Assembly: GCA_946186895.1 (NCBI GenBank)
Contig: CAMHOW010000018.1
Coordinates: 1-41,396, forward strand
Source of the DNA: an uncultured Fibrobacter sp.
GTDB taxonomy: Bacteria > Fibrobacterota > Fibrobacteria > Fibrobacterales > Fibrobacteraceae
Length of the DNA: 41,396 nt
Reading direction: 5' to 3'
The stretch's first letter is position 1; every line of letters starts with the position of its first letter. Shown in pieces: positions 24,683-32,469 of the stretch. Both the position numbers and the translations under genes were made by a program. Under the pieces are notes generated by a model, which did no database searches, was not told the origin of the DNA, and saw only the letters and a list, made by a program, of their open reading frames with translations.

Positions 24683-26164
24683 ATGAACTTGAATATCATT
24701 TCTTCTGAATCCGCAAAGGCCCGTGGCGAAAAGGCCTACGCACTCTTTTACGTCAAGCAGTCCGTCCAGTTTTCCAAGGTGCTCTCCGATACCGCAAGCG
24801 CCCAAGTGGAATCCGTTCTGAAAGGTATGAAGGACGGTCCCTTCGAAGACCTGGAATTCCTGGAGATCGACGGTTGCAACACCTTCTTCGTCGATGCGGC
24901 CAAGGAACGCGGGATTTCGGCGCTGGACCACCTGCGCATGGCCGCCTACCGCCTCGCCCAGAAGGCCATGAAAAAGCAGGTGCCCTGCGTTAGTCTGTTC
25001 CTCTCCGACGCCGCCGACGAGCAGTTCAAGGCAATCCTTCACGGGCTCCACTACGCCGACTACAAGTTCGACGCCTACAAGAGCAAGCAGAAGCCGAATT
25101 TCCAGGTGACCTTTGAGATTGTGGCAGGTGAACACACCGCAGCCTTCAAGAAGATTGCCGAAGAGGTGGCAATAGAACAAAAGGCCATCACGCTGGCAAG
25201 GAACCTGATCAACACCAGTGCCTCGGACCTCTACCCCGCCGCCTTTGTTGAAGACGCCAAGACCATCGCCAAGTACACGCCGGGCCTCTCTATCAAAGTC
25301 CGCAACATGAAGCAGCTTGAAAAGGAAGGCTTCATGGGCCACGTAACCGTAGGCAAGGGCAGCTCCCACGAGCCCCACATGATCACCCTCAGCTACGACG
25401 GCACGAAACTGGCGAACAACAAATCTACCAAGCGCACCTCCCGCGACCACCTGGTCATTGTCGGAAAGGGCCTCACCTTCGACACGGGCGGTCTCTGCCT
25501 CAAGCCCGCCAAGTCCATGCCCGAGATGATCAGCGACATGAGCGGTGCCGCCACCGCCCTCGCCGCAATCCAAGCCATTGCCACCCTGAAGCTCCCCGTC
25601 AAGGTGAGCGCCATCTGCTGCCTTGCCGAAAACGCCATCGGCAACAAATCCGTACTGCCGGGCGATATCTTCAAGGCCAAGAATGGCAAGACTGTCATGG
25701 TAGACAACACCGACGCCGAAGGCCGCCTGGTGCTCAGCGACGGACTGGCCGAGGCCGGGCTCATCGGGGCCACCCACATTATCGACCTGGCTACCCTCAC
25801 CGGAGCCATGGTCCGCGCCCTGGGTTACGCCGTCACAGGGTTCTTCAGCAACGACGACGACCTGGCCCTGAAAGTCATCAACTGCGGCGAGGCCTGCTGC
25901 GAAAAATTCTGGAGCATGCCTCTCGAAGAAGAATACGCCGACGCCCTGAAAGACAAGTTCGCCGACCTGAAGAACACAGGCAGCGACGCAGGCGCCATCT
26001 CCGCCGCACTCTTCTTACAGGAGTTCGTTCCCGAGAACACCGCCTGGGCCCACTGGGACATCGCCGGTACCGCATTTGTTTCCAAAAAATGGAAATACAC
26101 CGAATACGGCGCCACTGGCTTTGGCGTACAGACCTTGATTGAGCTCGCCCGGGAGATGAATTAG
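24683..26164 (+). CDS. pepA: Leucyl aminopeptidase (M17 family, PepA-like)
   Basis: This 493-residue cytosolic metallopeptidase removes N-terminal residues. The M17 signature NTDAEGRLVLSDGL (~350) contains two metal ligands. Additional metal and catalytic residues lie in GKGLTFDTGGLCLKP (~262-276), MSDMSGAA-like segment MISDMSGAATALAA (~287-300) and the downstream GSDAGAISAALFLQEFV. The length and order match E. coli PepA (503 residues). The N-terminal ~160 residues are divergent, as is usual in this family. Confidence 0.95.
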   Translation: MNLNIISSESAKARGEKAYALFYVKQSVQFSKVLSDTASAQVESVLKGMKDGPFEDLEFLEIDGCNTFFVDAAKERGISALDHLRMAAYRLAQKAMKKQVPCVSLFLSDAADEQFKAILHGLHYADYKFDAYKSKQKPNFQVTFEIVAGEHTAAFKKIAEEVAIEQKAITLARNLINTSASDLYPAAFVEDAKTIAKYTPGLSIKVRNMKQLEKEGFMGHVTVGKGSSHEPHMITLSYDGTKLANNKSTKRTSRDHLVIVGKGLTFDTGGLCLKPAKSMPEMISDMSGAATALAAIQAIATLKLPVKVSAICCLAENAIGNKSVLPGDIFKAKNGKTVMVDNTDAEGRLVLSDGLAEAGLIGATHIIDLATLTGAMVRALGYAVTGFFSNDDDLALKVINCGEACCEKFWSMPLEEEYADALKDKFADLKNTGSDAGAISAALFLQEFVPENTAWAHWDIAGTAFVSKKWKYTEYGATGFGVQTLIELAREMN

Positions 26165-26188
26165 TTTATCAAGACTGCCATAATTTGC

Positions 26189-26194
26189 TATAAT
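26189..26194 (+). promoter_or_regulatory. -10 box (TATAAT) for the small membrane protein gene
   Basis: TATAAT lies 35 bases before the ATG at 26230, in the pepA-downstream gap. Confidence 0.5.
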
Positions 26195-26229
26195 TGTGGC
26201 CGTCAAAACCGCCGACTTACGAGGTTTCT

Positions 26230-26694
26230 ATGTTAGATTTTCTTGCCAACTACTGGCCCTATATTGTTGCACTGGTCGTCATCGTGCTTGCCGTGTTCGC
26301 TTTTCGCGGACTCCGCAAGGCCCTTAAGGAAGGTGGCGGAGCATTCAGCCTCGAGACCATCCGTAGGAACACCGAGCCCAACTTTGCAGCCCTCAAGCAA
26401 AAGTCCAAAGCGCTCCTGGCCGACGCCGACATGATTTGCGAAACCAAGGAAGGCAGCAACCTGATCATTCCCAGGAAAGAAGACATGATGTTCTTCCGCC
26501 GCGCCGTGCGTCAGAAGTACAAGCTGGCCATGTTCCTGGTGCCCGGCACCAACAAGGTGGTCTATTTCTTCTGCAAGACCGAGCAGGGACTCCGCCGCCG
26601 TATCGAGAACCTGGTCATCAACCAGAAATTCCGCGAAGGCAAGCCTCCCTACATAGACCACGCCACCGGCGAAAAGTTAAAATACCCGAGGTAA
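26230..26694 (+). CDS. Small membrane-anchored protein of unknown function
   Basis: This 154-residue protein has one N-terminal membrane helix (YIVALVVIVLAVFAF, ~10-24) and a basic, mostly cytoplasmic domain with helical and strand segments (LAMFLVPGTNKVVYFFCKTEQG). I do not recognise the family. The ATG at 26230 is chosen because GAGG lies five bases upstream, which excludes an upstream TTG. A repeat and a tandem repeat follow. Confidence 0.75.
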   Translation: MLDFLANYWPYIVALVVIVLAVFAFRGLRKALKEGGGAFSLETIRRNTEPNFAALKQKSKALLADADMICETKEGSNLIIPRKEDMMFFRRAVRQKYKLAMFLVPGTNKVVYFFCKTEQGLRRRIENLVINQKFREGKPPYIDHATGEKLKYPR

Positions 26695-26725
26695 GGGGGA
26701 AGTCTCCCCCTCGCTTCTGATTCGT

Positions 26726-26752
26726 CGTCATTCCGGCCACCGAGCCGGAATC
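26726..26752. repeat. Dispersed palindromic repeat
   Basis: CGTCATTCCGGC and GCCGGAATCT pair around CACCGA. It shares the CATTCCGG core with the other copies. Confidence 0.8.
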
Positions 26753-26802
26753 TGGCCGAATCATTCGCTACCCCTTCACCTAGGGGGCACCCCTAAAACC
26801 CC

Positions 26803-26993
26803 ATAACGACCGTTCGCCGTAAATAAAAAAATGCTTCTCTGGTTTCGACTCACTCTCGCCAACATGACTCGTTAAGACGAGTCACTTATGGCTCACTGAT
26901 AACGACCGTTCGCCGTATATGAAAAAGATGCTTCTCTGGTTTCGTCTCACTCTCGCCAACATGACTCGTTAAGACGAGTCACTTATGGCTCAC
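26803..26993. repeat. Two tandem ~95-bp direct repeats with internal palindrome
   Basis: Unit 1 (26803-26896) and unit 2 (26899-26993) are nearly identical. They start ATAACGACCGTTCGCCGTA and end ACTTATGGCTCAC. Each contains the palindrome GACTCGT-TAAG-ACGAGTC (26866-26883 and 26963-26980). The hrpB start codon lies six bases after unit 2. The rest of the 26695-26998 gap holds the palindromic repeat and no gene. Confidence 0.85.
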
Positions 26994-26998
26994 GGCTG

Positions 26999-29737
26999 AT
27001 GACCTATAACGACCTCGCACTCGCAGAAGAAGAAAGCAAGCTAGAAGCGGCTCTTGAAGAGTCGCGCAACTTGCTGATTGAAGCTCCTACGGGTTCGGGT
27101 AAGTCATTATTCATACCCTATTTTTTGAGCAAGCATTGCAAGGGCCGCGTGGTGGTGCTGCAACCCCGCCGTATCGCCGCCCTCGCCCTGGCGCAGTTTT
27201 CGGCGAAGCTCCACGGCGAGCCCTGCGGCAAGACCGTCGGTTATCAGTTTAGGCAAGAAAGCTGCAAGAGTGCAGACACCCGGATTCTTTTCCAGACTTA
27301 CGGAAACTTTTTGCAAGAACTTTTGCACGGCAAGCTGGACGCCGACTGGGTGGTCTTTGACGAATACCACGAACGCAAAGCCGACATGGACCTGCTGTTT
27401 GCGTATTTTAAGGCCAACGCCGAACGAGTACGACTTACAATCATGTCGGCGGCGCTGAACCGCGACGAACTGGAAGCGGTTCTCGGCGTCAAGTGCCTAA
27501 GCTTGGGCCACCCGCTGTACCCCGTGCAAATCTTGAACCAGACGCCAGCCACGGGCACCTCCCTCGTCTCGGGAGTAGGCCTTGACGCCGAAGTGGTGCG
27601 GGCGCTCAAGACGCTCTACCGCAACGGCATCTGGCAAACCACGCTGGTGTTTTTGCCGGGCAAAGCCGAAATCGCCCGCTGCCACAGCGCCGCCGCCGAA
27701 GCCTTAGGCAACAACTGCGCCGAATTTTTAGAACTGTATGGTGGTCAAGACCGGGAAACCCAGGATCGCATCTTCGAAGTCACAGAAAGGCCTCGGGTCA
27801 TATTTACGACGAACATCGCCGAAACCTCTATTACGGTTCCAAACGTCACCGGCGTCGTCGACAGCGGAATCGAGCGCGTGAGCCTCTACGACGACAGCGA
27901 GAAAGTGAACGTGCTGCGCACCATGCCCATCTCCATGCAGAACGCCATCCAGCGTAGCGGCCGTAGCGGCCGTACCCAGAATGGCTGCGCCATACGCCTC
28001 TGGAGCGAAGAATCCGAAAAGCGGATGCCCAAGGGAATCATGCCCGAAGTATTGCAGATCGAGCCCTCGGAACTGCTACTGCAAAAAGCCGCGCTAGAGA
28101 GCAGCTTTCAGCCAACGTCATGGCGGGCCACGACCCGCCATCTAGATGGATGTCTACAACATCCGTGGCCGCGGCTCGGATATCAAAACACGCAAGCGTG
28201 TTTTGATACCACTCGCCTTGCACACTTTTCCGGCTCAGGGGCCGGAATGACGCAGTTGCAACTCCCCACCCCCATCCCAGAGGCGCAGGAGCAAGTGGCC
28301 ACCAAGCTTCTCGAAAGTTTCGGCATGCTCCAAGACGGAGCCATTACACCTCTCGGGCTAAAGGCCATCCGCACGCCGGTATCCAGCATCCCGCTTGCCT
28401 TGCTGCTGGCTTCTGCCCGCGGGCCAGAGGACCTTCCCGACCTATTGCTAGCCGCCCTGGCCTGGATCCACTCCGGCACGGAATTCCTGCAAAAGTCCAA
28501 GGTGGCCTACGACGTGATGACTCTCGCCGCCGACACGCTTTCAAAGGCGGTCACTGCCCCGCGAGAAGTGAGCTTCACGCTCCGACAACTGAAGGAATAT
28601 CGGGACGAGATAGCCAAAGATGACGTATCAACGTCATGGCGGGCCACGACCCGCCATCTAGATTCCGGCTCGGAGGCCGGAATGACGCATAAGTCAGAGG
28701 CCGGAATGACGACAAGCCCCAAACATCTCGTCACCCAAAGTCTTCTCAAGGCTTTCCCCGACAGGCTCGCCACCCCAAACGGCAACGCCTACAAGTTGCC
28801 CAACCAGAACATCATCCGCCTGCAGGTGGCCGAACCGCCCTACGCTATATTGGCCCTTTCCATGCTCCGCGCAGGGAGCGGCAACAAGTCTGAGCTCAAG
28901 GTGAACCTGTACGCCGCCATCGACAAGGAACTGTTGGGCACAAACGATACAAAGACACGATACGAACTTCTGTGGCGCAGCGGGCAAGAAAGGTTCATCG
29001 GCGTAGAGATCTGCGAAACCGAAAATGCCGACGGGTCAACCACGGAACTTTCACGGAAAGAAATCCTCACGCAAGAGGCCTCGCCCAAGGTTCTCGCCGA
29101 ACTGAAAAAGCTCACCGTGGCCGCCTGGAAAGAGAAAATCGAGAAGGAAAACTGGAGCGGGCGCTACCTCACGGAGGCCGTGCAGACCCTGCTGGTGAAA
29201 ATGCACCTGGCCGCAAAGCTCTACCCCGAATACGGCCTGCCGGAATTCAACGACGAGGACATGGAGCTGATTTTCGACGAGTTCACCGACGGAAAATTTC
29301 TGCTGAAGGACATCGACGAGAACCGTTACAGGAACATCGTGGAGGAATATTTCGGCAAGTCCATGCTGGCCTGGCTCGGAAAGACCTTCCCGGATCACTT
29401 TGTGCTGCCAAACGGCAAGCGGGCCCGCTACAGCTACCAGGAGGTGGCCACCGACGAGACGCTGGGCGGACAGGCCGTGCAGAGCGCCGAGGGAGTGCTG
29501 GTGGAAATTTCAGCCCGCATCGAGGACTTTATGCAGATGCGGGGCGAACACAGAATCGCCGACGGCAAACTGAAGGTCCGCTACGACATCCTGGCACCGA
29601 ATTTTCGCACCATACAGAAAACCTGGGACCTGACGGGGTTTTGGCAGAATACCTACGCCGAGGTGCGCAAGGAACTGCGTGGCCGCTACCCCAAGCATCC
29701 CTGGCCGGAGAAAATAATTATGAATTCGGAACTATGA
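26999..29737 (+). CDS. hrpB: ATP-dependent helicase HrpB (superfamily 2)
   Basis: This 912-residue helicase is of the HrpB group. Motif I is LIEAPTGSGKS (26-36), motif II is VVFDEYHERKADMD (~118-131, with Tyr where other HrpB proteins often have Phe or Ile), motif III is SAAL, motif V is TNIAETSITVP and motif VI is QRSGRSGR. The C-terminal HrpB-specific domain is present. Two in-frame repeat insertions lengthen the protein (residues ~372-419 and ~544-573), and the last four residues MNSEL-like end come from a third repeat. The start ATG at 26999 directly follows the tandem repeat and lacks a Shine-Dalgarno site. Confidence 0.93.
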   Translation: MTYNDLALAEEESKLEAALEESRNLLIEAPTGSGKSLFIPYFLSKHCKGRVVVLQPRRIAALALAQFSAKLHGEPCGKTVGYQFRQESCKSADTRILFQTYGNFLQELLHGKLDADWVVFDEYHERKADMDLLFAYFKANAERVRLTIMSAALNRDELEAVLGVKCLSLGHPLYPVQILNQTPATGTSLVSGVGLDAEVVRALKTLYRNGIWQTTLVFLPGKAEIARCHSAAAEALGNNCAEFLELYGGQDRETQDRIFEVTERPRVIFTTNIAETSITVPNVTGVVDSGIERVSLYDDSEKVNVLRTMPISMQNAIQRSGRSGRTQNGCAIRLWSEESEKRMPKGIMPEVLQIEPSELLLQKAALESSFQPTSWRATTRHLDGCLQHPWPRLGYQNTQACFDTTRLAHFSGSGAGMTQLQLPTPIPEAQEQVATKLLESFGMLQDGAITPLGLKAIRTPVSSIPLALLLASARGPEDLPDLLLAALAWIHSGTEFLQKSKVAYDVMTLAADTLSKAVTAPREVSFTLRQLKEYRDEIAKDDVSTSWRATTRHLDSGSEAGMTHKSEAGMTTSPKHLVTQSLLKAFPDRLATPNGNAYKLPNQNIIRLQVAEPPYAILALSMLRAGSGNKSELKVNLYAAIDKELLGTNDTKTRYELLWRSGQERFIGVEICETENADGSTTELSRKEILTQEASPKVLAELKKLTVAAWKEKIEKENWSGRYLTEAVQTLLVKMHLAAKLYPEYGLPEFNDEDMELIFDEFTDGKFLLKDIDENRYRNIVEEYFGKSMLAWLGKTFPDHFVLPNGKRARYSYQEVATDETLGGQAVQSAEGVLVEISARIEDFMQMRGEHRIADGKLKVRYDILAPNFRTIQKTWDLTGFWQNTYAEVRKELRGRYPKHPWPEKIIMNSEL
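28114..28256 (+). repeat. Composite palindromic repeat inserted in frame in hrpB
   Basis: A ~143-bp insertion starts CGTCATGGCGGG..CCCGCCATCTAGAT, contains the perfect 12-bp-stem hairpin TATCAAAACACG-CAAG-CGTGTTTTGATA (28181-28208), and ends CCGGAATGACG. It encodes HrpB residues ~372-419 (TSWRATTRHLDG through SGAGMTQ), which separate the helicase core from the C-terminal domain. Confidence 0.8.
28629..28717 (+). repeat. Second in-frame palindromic repeat insertion in hrpB
   Basis: The segment starts with the same ~28 bp (CGTCATGGCGGG..CATCTAGAT) as the upstream copy and ends in two GCCGGAATGACG half-sites. It encodes residues ~544-573 (TSWRATTRHLDSG, then SEAGMTHKSEAGMT). Confidence 0.8.
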
Positions 29738-29793
29738 ATTTGGAATTAATATCTAGAATAAAAATCCTAATTCCGAAATCCGAATTCCGAATT
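29719..29793. repeat. AT-rich inverted-repeat element at the hrpB 3' end
   Basis: GAATTCGGAACTATGAATTTGG on the left and CCGAAATCCGAATTCCGAATT on the right are inverted copies around an AT-rich centre. It has the same ends as the element inside hrpA at 2619-2712. It forms the last hrpB codons and abuts the stop of the convergent gene. Confidence 0.75.
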
Positions 29794-31333
29794 ACTTAAC
29801 CGTGTACACCGTCAGGGTCTTGCTGTATTCGTAGCCAACCACCAGCAAGGCCTGACCATAGACGGGGCTCTCGTCTGCCGGAATGAACAGCAGTCCTTCG
29901 GGGCCGCGGTCCTTGGGGTCGAAATACAGATCCACCAACTTCGGGATAGAACGCACACCCGCATCGACGGCGGTCAAGTCAAAAACCGCCACACCGCTGG
30001 AGCGTTCCAGCCCCACAAAGGCGTAACGCTTGCCGTTCACCTCGCCCACTGTCACGTTCTCGGGCTCGCAGCCCTTCTTGGGGCTTCGGCTGTCCATCTT
30101 GACCTTGTCTTTCTTAGAATTCCAGTTGAAATAATCGGGAGCAAGCTTACCAAAGGCCCGTTCCAGCTCTTCCCCGCTGTCCCACAGAAGCTTGCCGGTC
30201 TCGCCATCGAACAAACTGACGGAACGGGTCCCGAAGCCGTAAACGTAGGGACACTTGCCACCGGGAACCTCGTCGGGCCCCTGGTCGCAACGTTCCAGCA
30301 AGCTCACCGTAAACTTTTTGAGGTGCGGCGCCACATCTTCGTTGAACATGGTACGGTCCAAGCGCTCGTCGGCTAGCAGGTCCGTTACCGTCCCTTCGTC
30401 GGTCCAGGCCTTGTAATCGTTCACGGAAGCGCCCTCGTTGGCGGTGAGCACCAGGGTCTTGCCGCCTACGGCAAAAGACGCAATGCCATCGGGCTGACGG
30501 AGCCCGCGAATGGGATAATTCTTGATTTTAACTTTCTCGTCTTTCTTGACGTCTAGCCCGAAACCCGGCTTGGAATGGTCTACGTAGCCCAGCGGAAAGA
30601 CGTCTGCAATCTTCTCAGCGGCAATGTCCACCTTCACCATGGCGTTGTTCTCTTGCAGGCTGACCCAGGCCCACTTGGAATCCTTGGAAACCGTGATGTA
30701 CTCGGGTTCCAGCGACCGCACAAAACCCTGCACACCGGGGCTGCGCACACCCTTCTTGCGAAGCGCGAGGGAATCCAGCCCCTTAAAATCCAGAACCTTG
30801 GGCGTCAACTTGTAATCGTTCAGGCCACTCCCCTTCTCTACCGAAAGGATAGCCACACCGCCCTCGGGATCCTCGTTGAAATCCTGGCTGGGCGAGCCTT
30901 CGCAGGCCACGAAAATCTTGCTCCCGTCGGGGGTGAAAGTCAGCATGTCGGGCAGGTTGCAGAGCCTCAGGGCCGACGCCACGGGAATCAGGCCCTCGGC
31001 ATAGCGGAAAAGCTGAACCTGTCCGAGACCATGCTCAGGTTCCGCCGTCATGGAGATGGCCACCAGGTCACCAGAGACGGTGACGCTGGTAGCAGGACCG
31101 TCAAGCTGTAGGCGGCTTTCCACCTTGGGGTTCGCCTCGTCGGCAAAACTCACCATTTCCACAAGCTTGTCACCGCCCACCACGAAAAGCAATTTCTTCT
31201 CGGGCATATAGGCGGTAATTTCGGGAGCGGTCATCTGCAAGGTCGCCATGGGCGTAAGCACGTTTCCCTTCTGGAAAACTTCCGCCCCCGCCAAAGGGGC
31301 AAGCAATGCCGCTGTCAACAGAATGCGCTTCAT
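29792..31333 (-). CDS. Secreted choice-of-anchor-I-like beta-propeller protein
   Basis: This 513-residue protein has a signal peptide (MKRILLTAALLAPLAGA), placing it in the envelope or outside. The body matches the choice-of-anchor I / alkaline phosphatase-associated propeller pattern: LPDMLTFTPDGSKIFVACEGSPS, LEPEYITVSKDSKWAWVSLQENNAMVKVD, RGLRQPDGIASF, and near the end RGPEGLLFIPADESP with LLVVGYEYSKT. Conserved Asp/Glu/Asn residues suggest metal binding. ATG 31333 follows the stop of the upstream gene by one base (TAAG ATG), so translation is coupled. Function in this family is unresolved. Confidence 0.83.
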   Translation of the reverse strand: MKRILLTAALLAPLAGAEVFQKGNVLTPMATLQMTAPEITAYMPEKKLLFVVGGDKLVEMVSFADEANPKVESRLQLDGPATSVTVSGDLVAISMTAEPEHGLGQVQLFRYAEGLIPVASALRLCNLPDMLTFTPDGSKIFVACEGSPSQDFNEDPEGGVAILSVEKGSGLNDYKLTPKVLDFKGLDSLALRKKGVRSPGVQGFVRSLEPEYITVSKDSKWAWVSLQENNAMVKVDIAAEKIADVFPLGYVDHSKPGFGLDVKKDEKVKIKNYPIRGLRQPDGIASFAVGGKTLVLTANEGASVNDYKAWTDEGTVTDLLADERLDRTMFNEDVAPHLKKFTVSLLERCDQGPDEVPGGKCPYVYGFGTRSVSLFDGETGKLLWDSGEELERAFGKLAPDYFNWNSKKDKVKMDSRSPKKGCEPENVTVGEVNGKRYAFVGLERSSGVAVFDLTAVDAGVRSIPKLVDLYFDPKDRGPEGLLFIPADESPVYGQALLVVGYEYSKTLTVYTVK

Positions 31334-31334
31334 C

Positions 31335-31835
31335 TTAGTCAAAAATCAGCCAGAAAAGGAGCATTCCCAGGGCGATACCACCGAAAAACGATGAGCTGGT
31401 CATCATGGCGGCCTGGCTCCTGGACTGATTTTCCCTTTCCTTGTTCTTCTCGTTCACGCCCACCGAAACACTCAGCGCCTTGGCGCAGGTCTCGTTGCTC
31501 TTTTTCATGGTCTCGTAACTCTTTTCCCAGTTCTCGCCCTTGGCCTTTTCCGAGTTGAGGGCGGCACGCAGGGAATCCTTCTCTACAGAGCAGGAACTAT
31601 CCGCGATAGCCATCAGGCTATCCCTGTGGGCAAGCTCCGACTTGAATTCAGAGCAGGTTTCCTGAGGGGCAGACATTTCGGCTGCAGCAGAGTCTGCCGG
31701 GGCAGCAGCCACAGATTCCGCAGCAGATTGCGCAGAAGCGACAGGTGCGGGGTTCGCGGACTTGGCATTGGCAGCAGGAGCAGCGGCAAATGCCGCAACG
31801 ATGCAAAACAGAAGGGCAAAAAGAATCTTGTTCAT
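31335..31835 (-). CDS. Unknown membrane protein, signal peptide plus coiled coil plus C-terminal helix
   Basis: This 166-residue protein has a signal peptide (MNKILFALLFCIVAAFAA), an Ala/Ser/Pro-rich linker and a charged helical stretch with heptad-like Leu/Ser/Lys spacing (residues ~65-125, including LRAALNSEKAKGENWEKSYE). It ends with a hydrophobic tail GGIALGMLLFWLIFD. The start is taken at the Met of the signal peptide. A TATATT box seven bases before the ATG with no ribosome site makes this another leaderless candidate. I do not recognise the family; it is operon-coupled to the propeller protein. Confidence 0.75.
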   Translation of the reverse strand: MNKILFALLFCIVAAFAAAPAANAKSANPAPVASAQSAAESVAAAPADSAAAEMSAPQETCSEFKSELAHRDSLMAIADSSCSVEKDSLRAALNSEKAKGENWEKSYETMKKSNETCAKALSVSVGVNEKNKERENQSRSQAAMMTSSSFFGGIALGMLLFWLIFD

Positions 31836-31842
31836 GTAACAC

Positions 31843-31848
31843 AATATA
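31843..31848 (-). promoter_or_regulatory. -10 box (TATATT), minus strand, candidate leaderless promoter
   Basis: TATATT, then GTGTTAC, then the ATG at 31835. The bases before it (TTTTGT) are the same as before the divergent box at 31891. Confidence 0.45.
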
Positions 31849-31890
31849 ACAAAATGGCCTACACCCAACTTGTAAAAGCTCTAGTTTTGT

Positions 31891-31896
31891 TATATT
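31891..31896 (+). promoter_or_regulatory. -10 box (TATATT), plus strand, for the orphan gene
   Basis: TTTTGTTATATTG precedes the 31924 gene. TTGTAA lies 15 bases upstream as possible -35. Confidence 0.45.
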
Positions 31897-31923
31897 GAAC
31901 AGAAGGAAAGCAAGAGGGAAAAA

Positions 31924-32469
31924 ATGGGCGCTCACACCTCACAAACCGATATCATTCTCGGCCATAAGGCCGACATAGACAAACTGTACGGCCTGCTAAA
32001 AGACATGCCGGCCAGTTTTGACTATTCCGGCACCATGATGAAAGCTTTTCCGGGAGAAGTCGGCTATTTTAACCTGAACGACGTTATTTACGGCAATGCC
32101 GCCAAAAAGAGCGACGAATTCAAAGACCTGTACTTTTTGTCTATTCCTAGCTTAAATTTCAAGGGAGACGGTTGGAATCCAATCCTTTTCATGCAAGAAA
32201 ATGGCATCAACTACTGTTGGATTGTAGAAACAATCAGCGGCGAGGTCGATCCTAGTGCAAGTTATTGGACAGTCTGCAACAATGAAAGCCACCAACAAGA
32301 ATCTGCCTTTACATACGATGCGGATATGTTGACCTTCTTGAACGGCCATAAACCTCTTCCACCTGACGACCCAAGGATAAATGTAAAGCTCAGCGATTTA
32401 GTCAAGAAAGGCATTCGGATATTTGAGGTTATCCGTAATTCTCCATCAGGTATTCCGCGTACTCCCTAA
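31924..32469 (+). CDS. Orphan cytoplasmic protein, unknown function
   Basis: This 181-residue soluble protein with no membrane segment starts MGAHTSQTDIILGHKADIDK and has a good GAGGG ribosome site. It has a mixed strand/helix pattern with aromatic residues (LYFLSIPSLNF, INYCWIVETISGE) reminiscent of small immunity-type folds, but I cannot name a family. Its last 41 bases overlap the convergent WYL gene, so the C-terminal ~13 residues are shared with the opposite strand. The position at the edge of the accessory island suggests it may belong to it. Confidence 0.7.
   Translation: MGAHTSQTDIILGHKADIDKLYGLLKDMPASFDYSGTMMKAFPGEVGYFNLNDVIYGNAAKKSDEFKDLYFLSIPSLNFKGDGWNPILFMQENGINYCWIVETISGEVDPSASYWTVCNNESHQQESAFTYDADMLTFLNGHKPLPPDDPRINVKLSDLVKKGIRIFEVIRNSPSGIPRTP

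Noticed and set aside
24617..25777. A 386-residue frame on the minus strand opposite pepA
   Set aside because: It lies antisense to the M17 peptidase with its intact NTDAEGRL signature; GC-rich codons leave the opposite strand open by chance.
26803..26993. A CRISPR array
   Set aside because: There are only two long direct copies with a 2-base gap and no spacers; no cas genes are seen.
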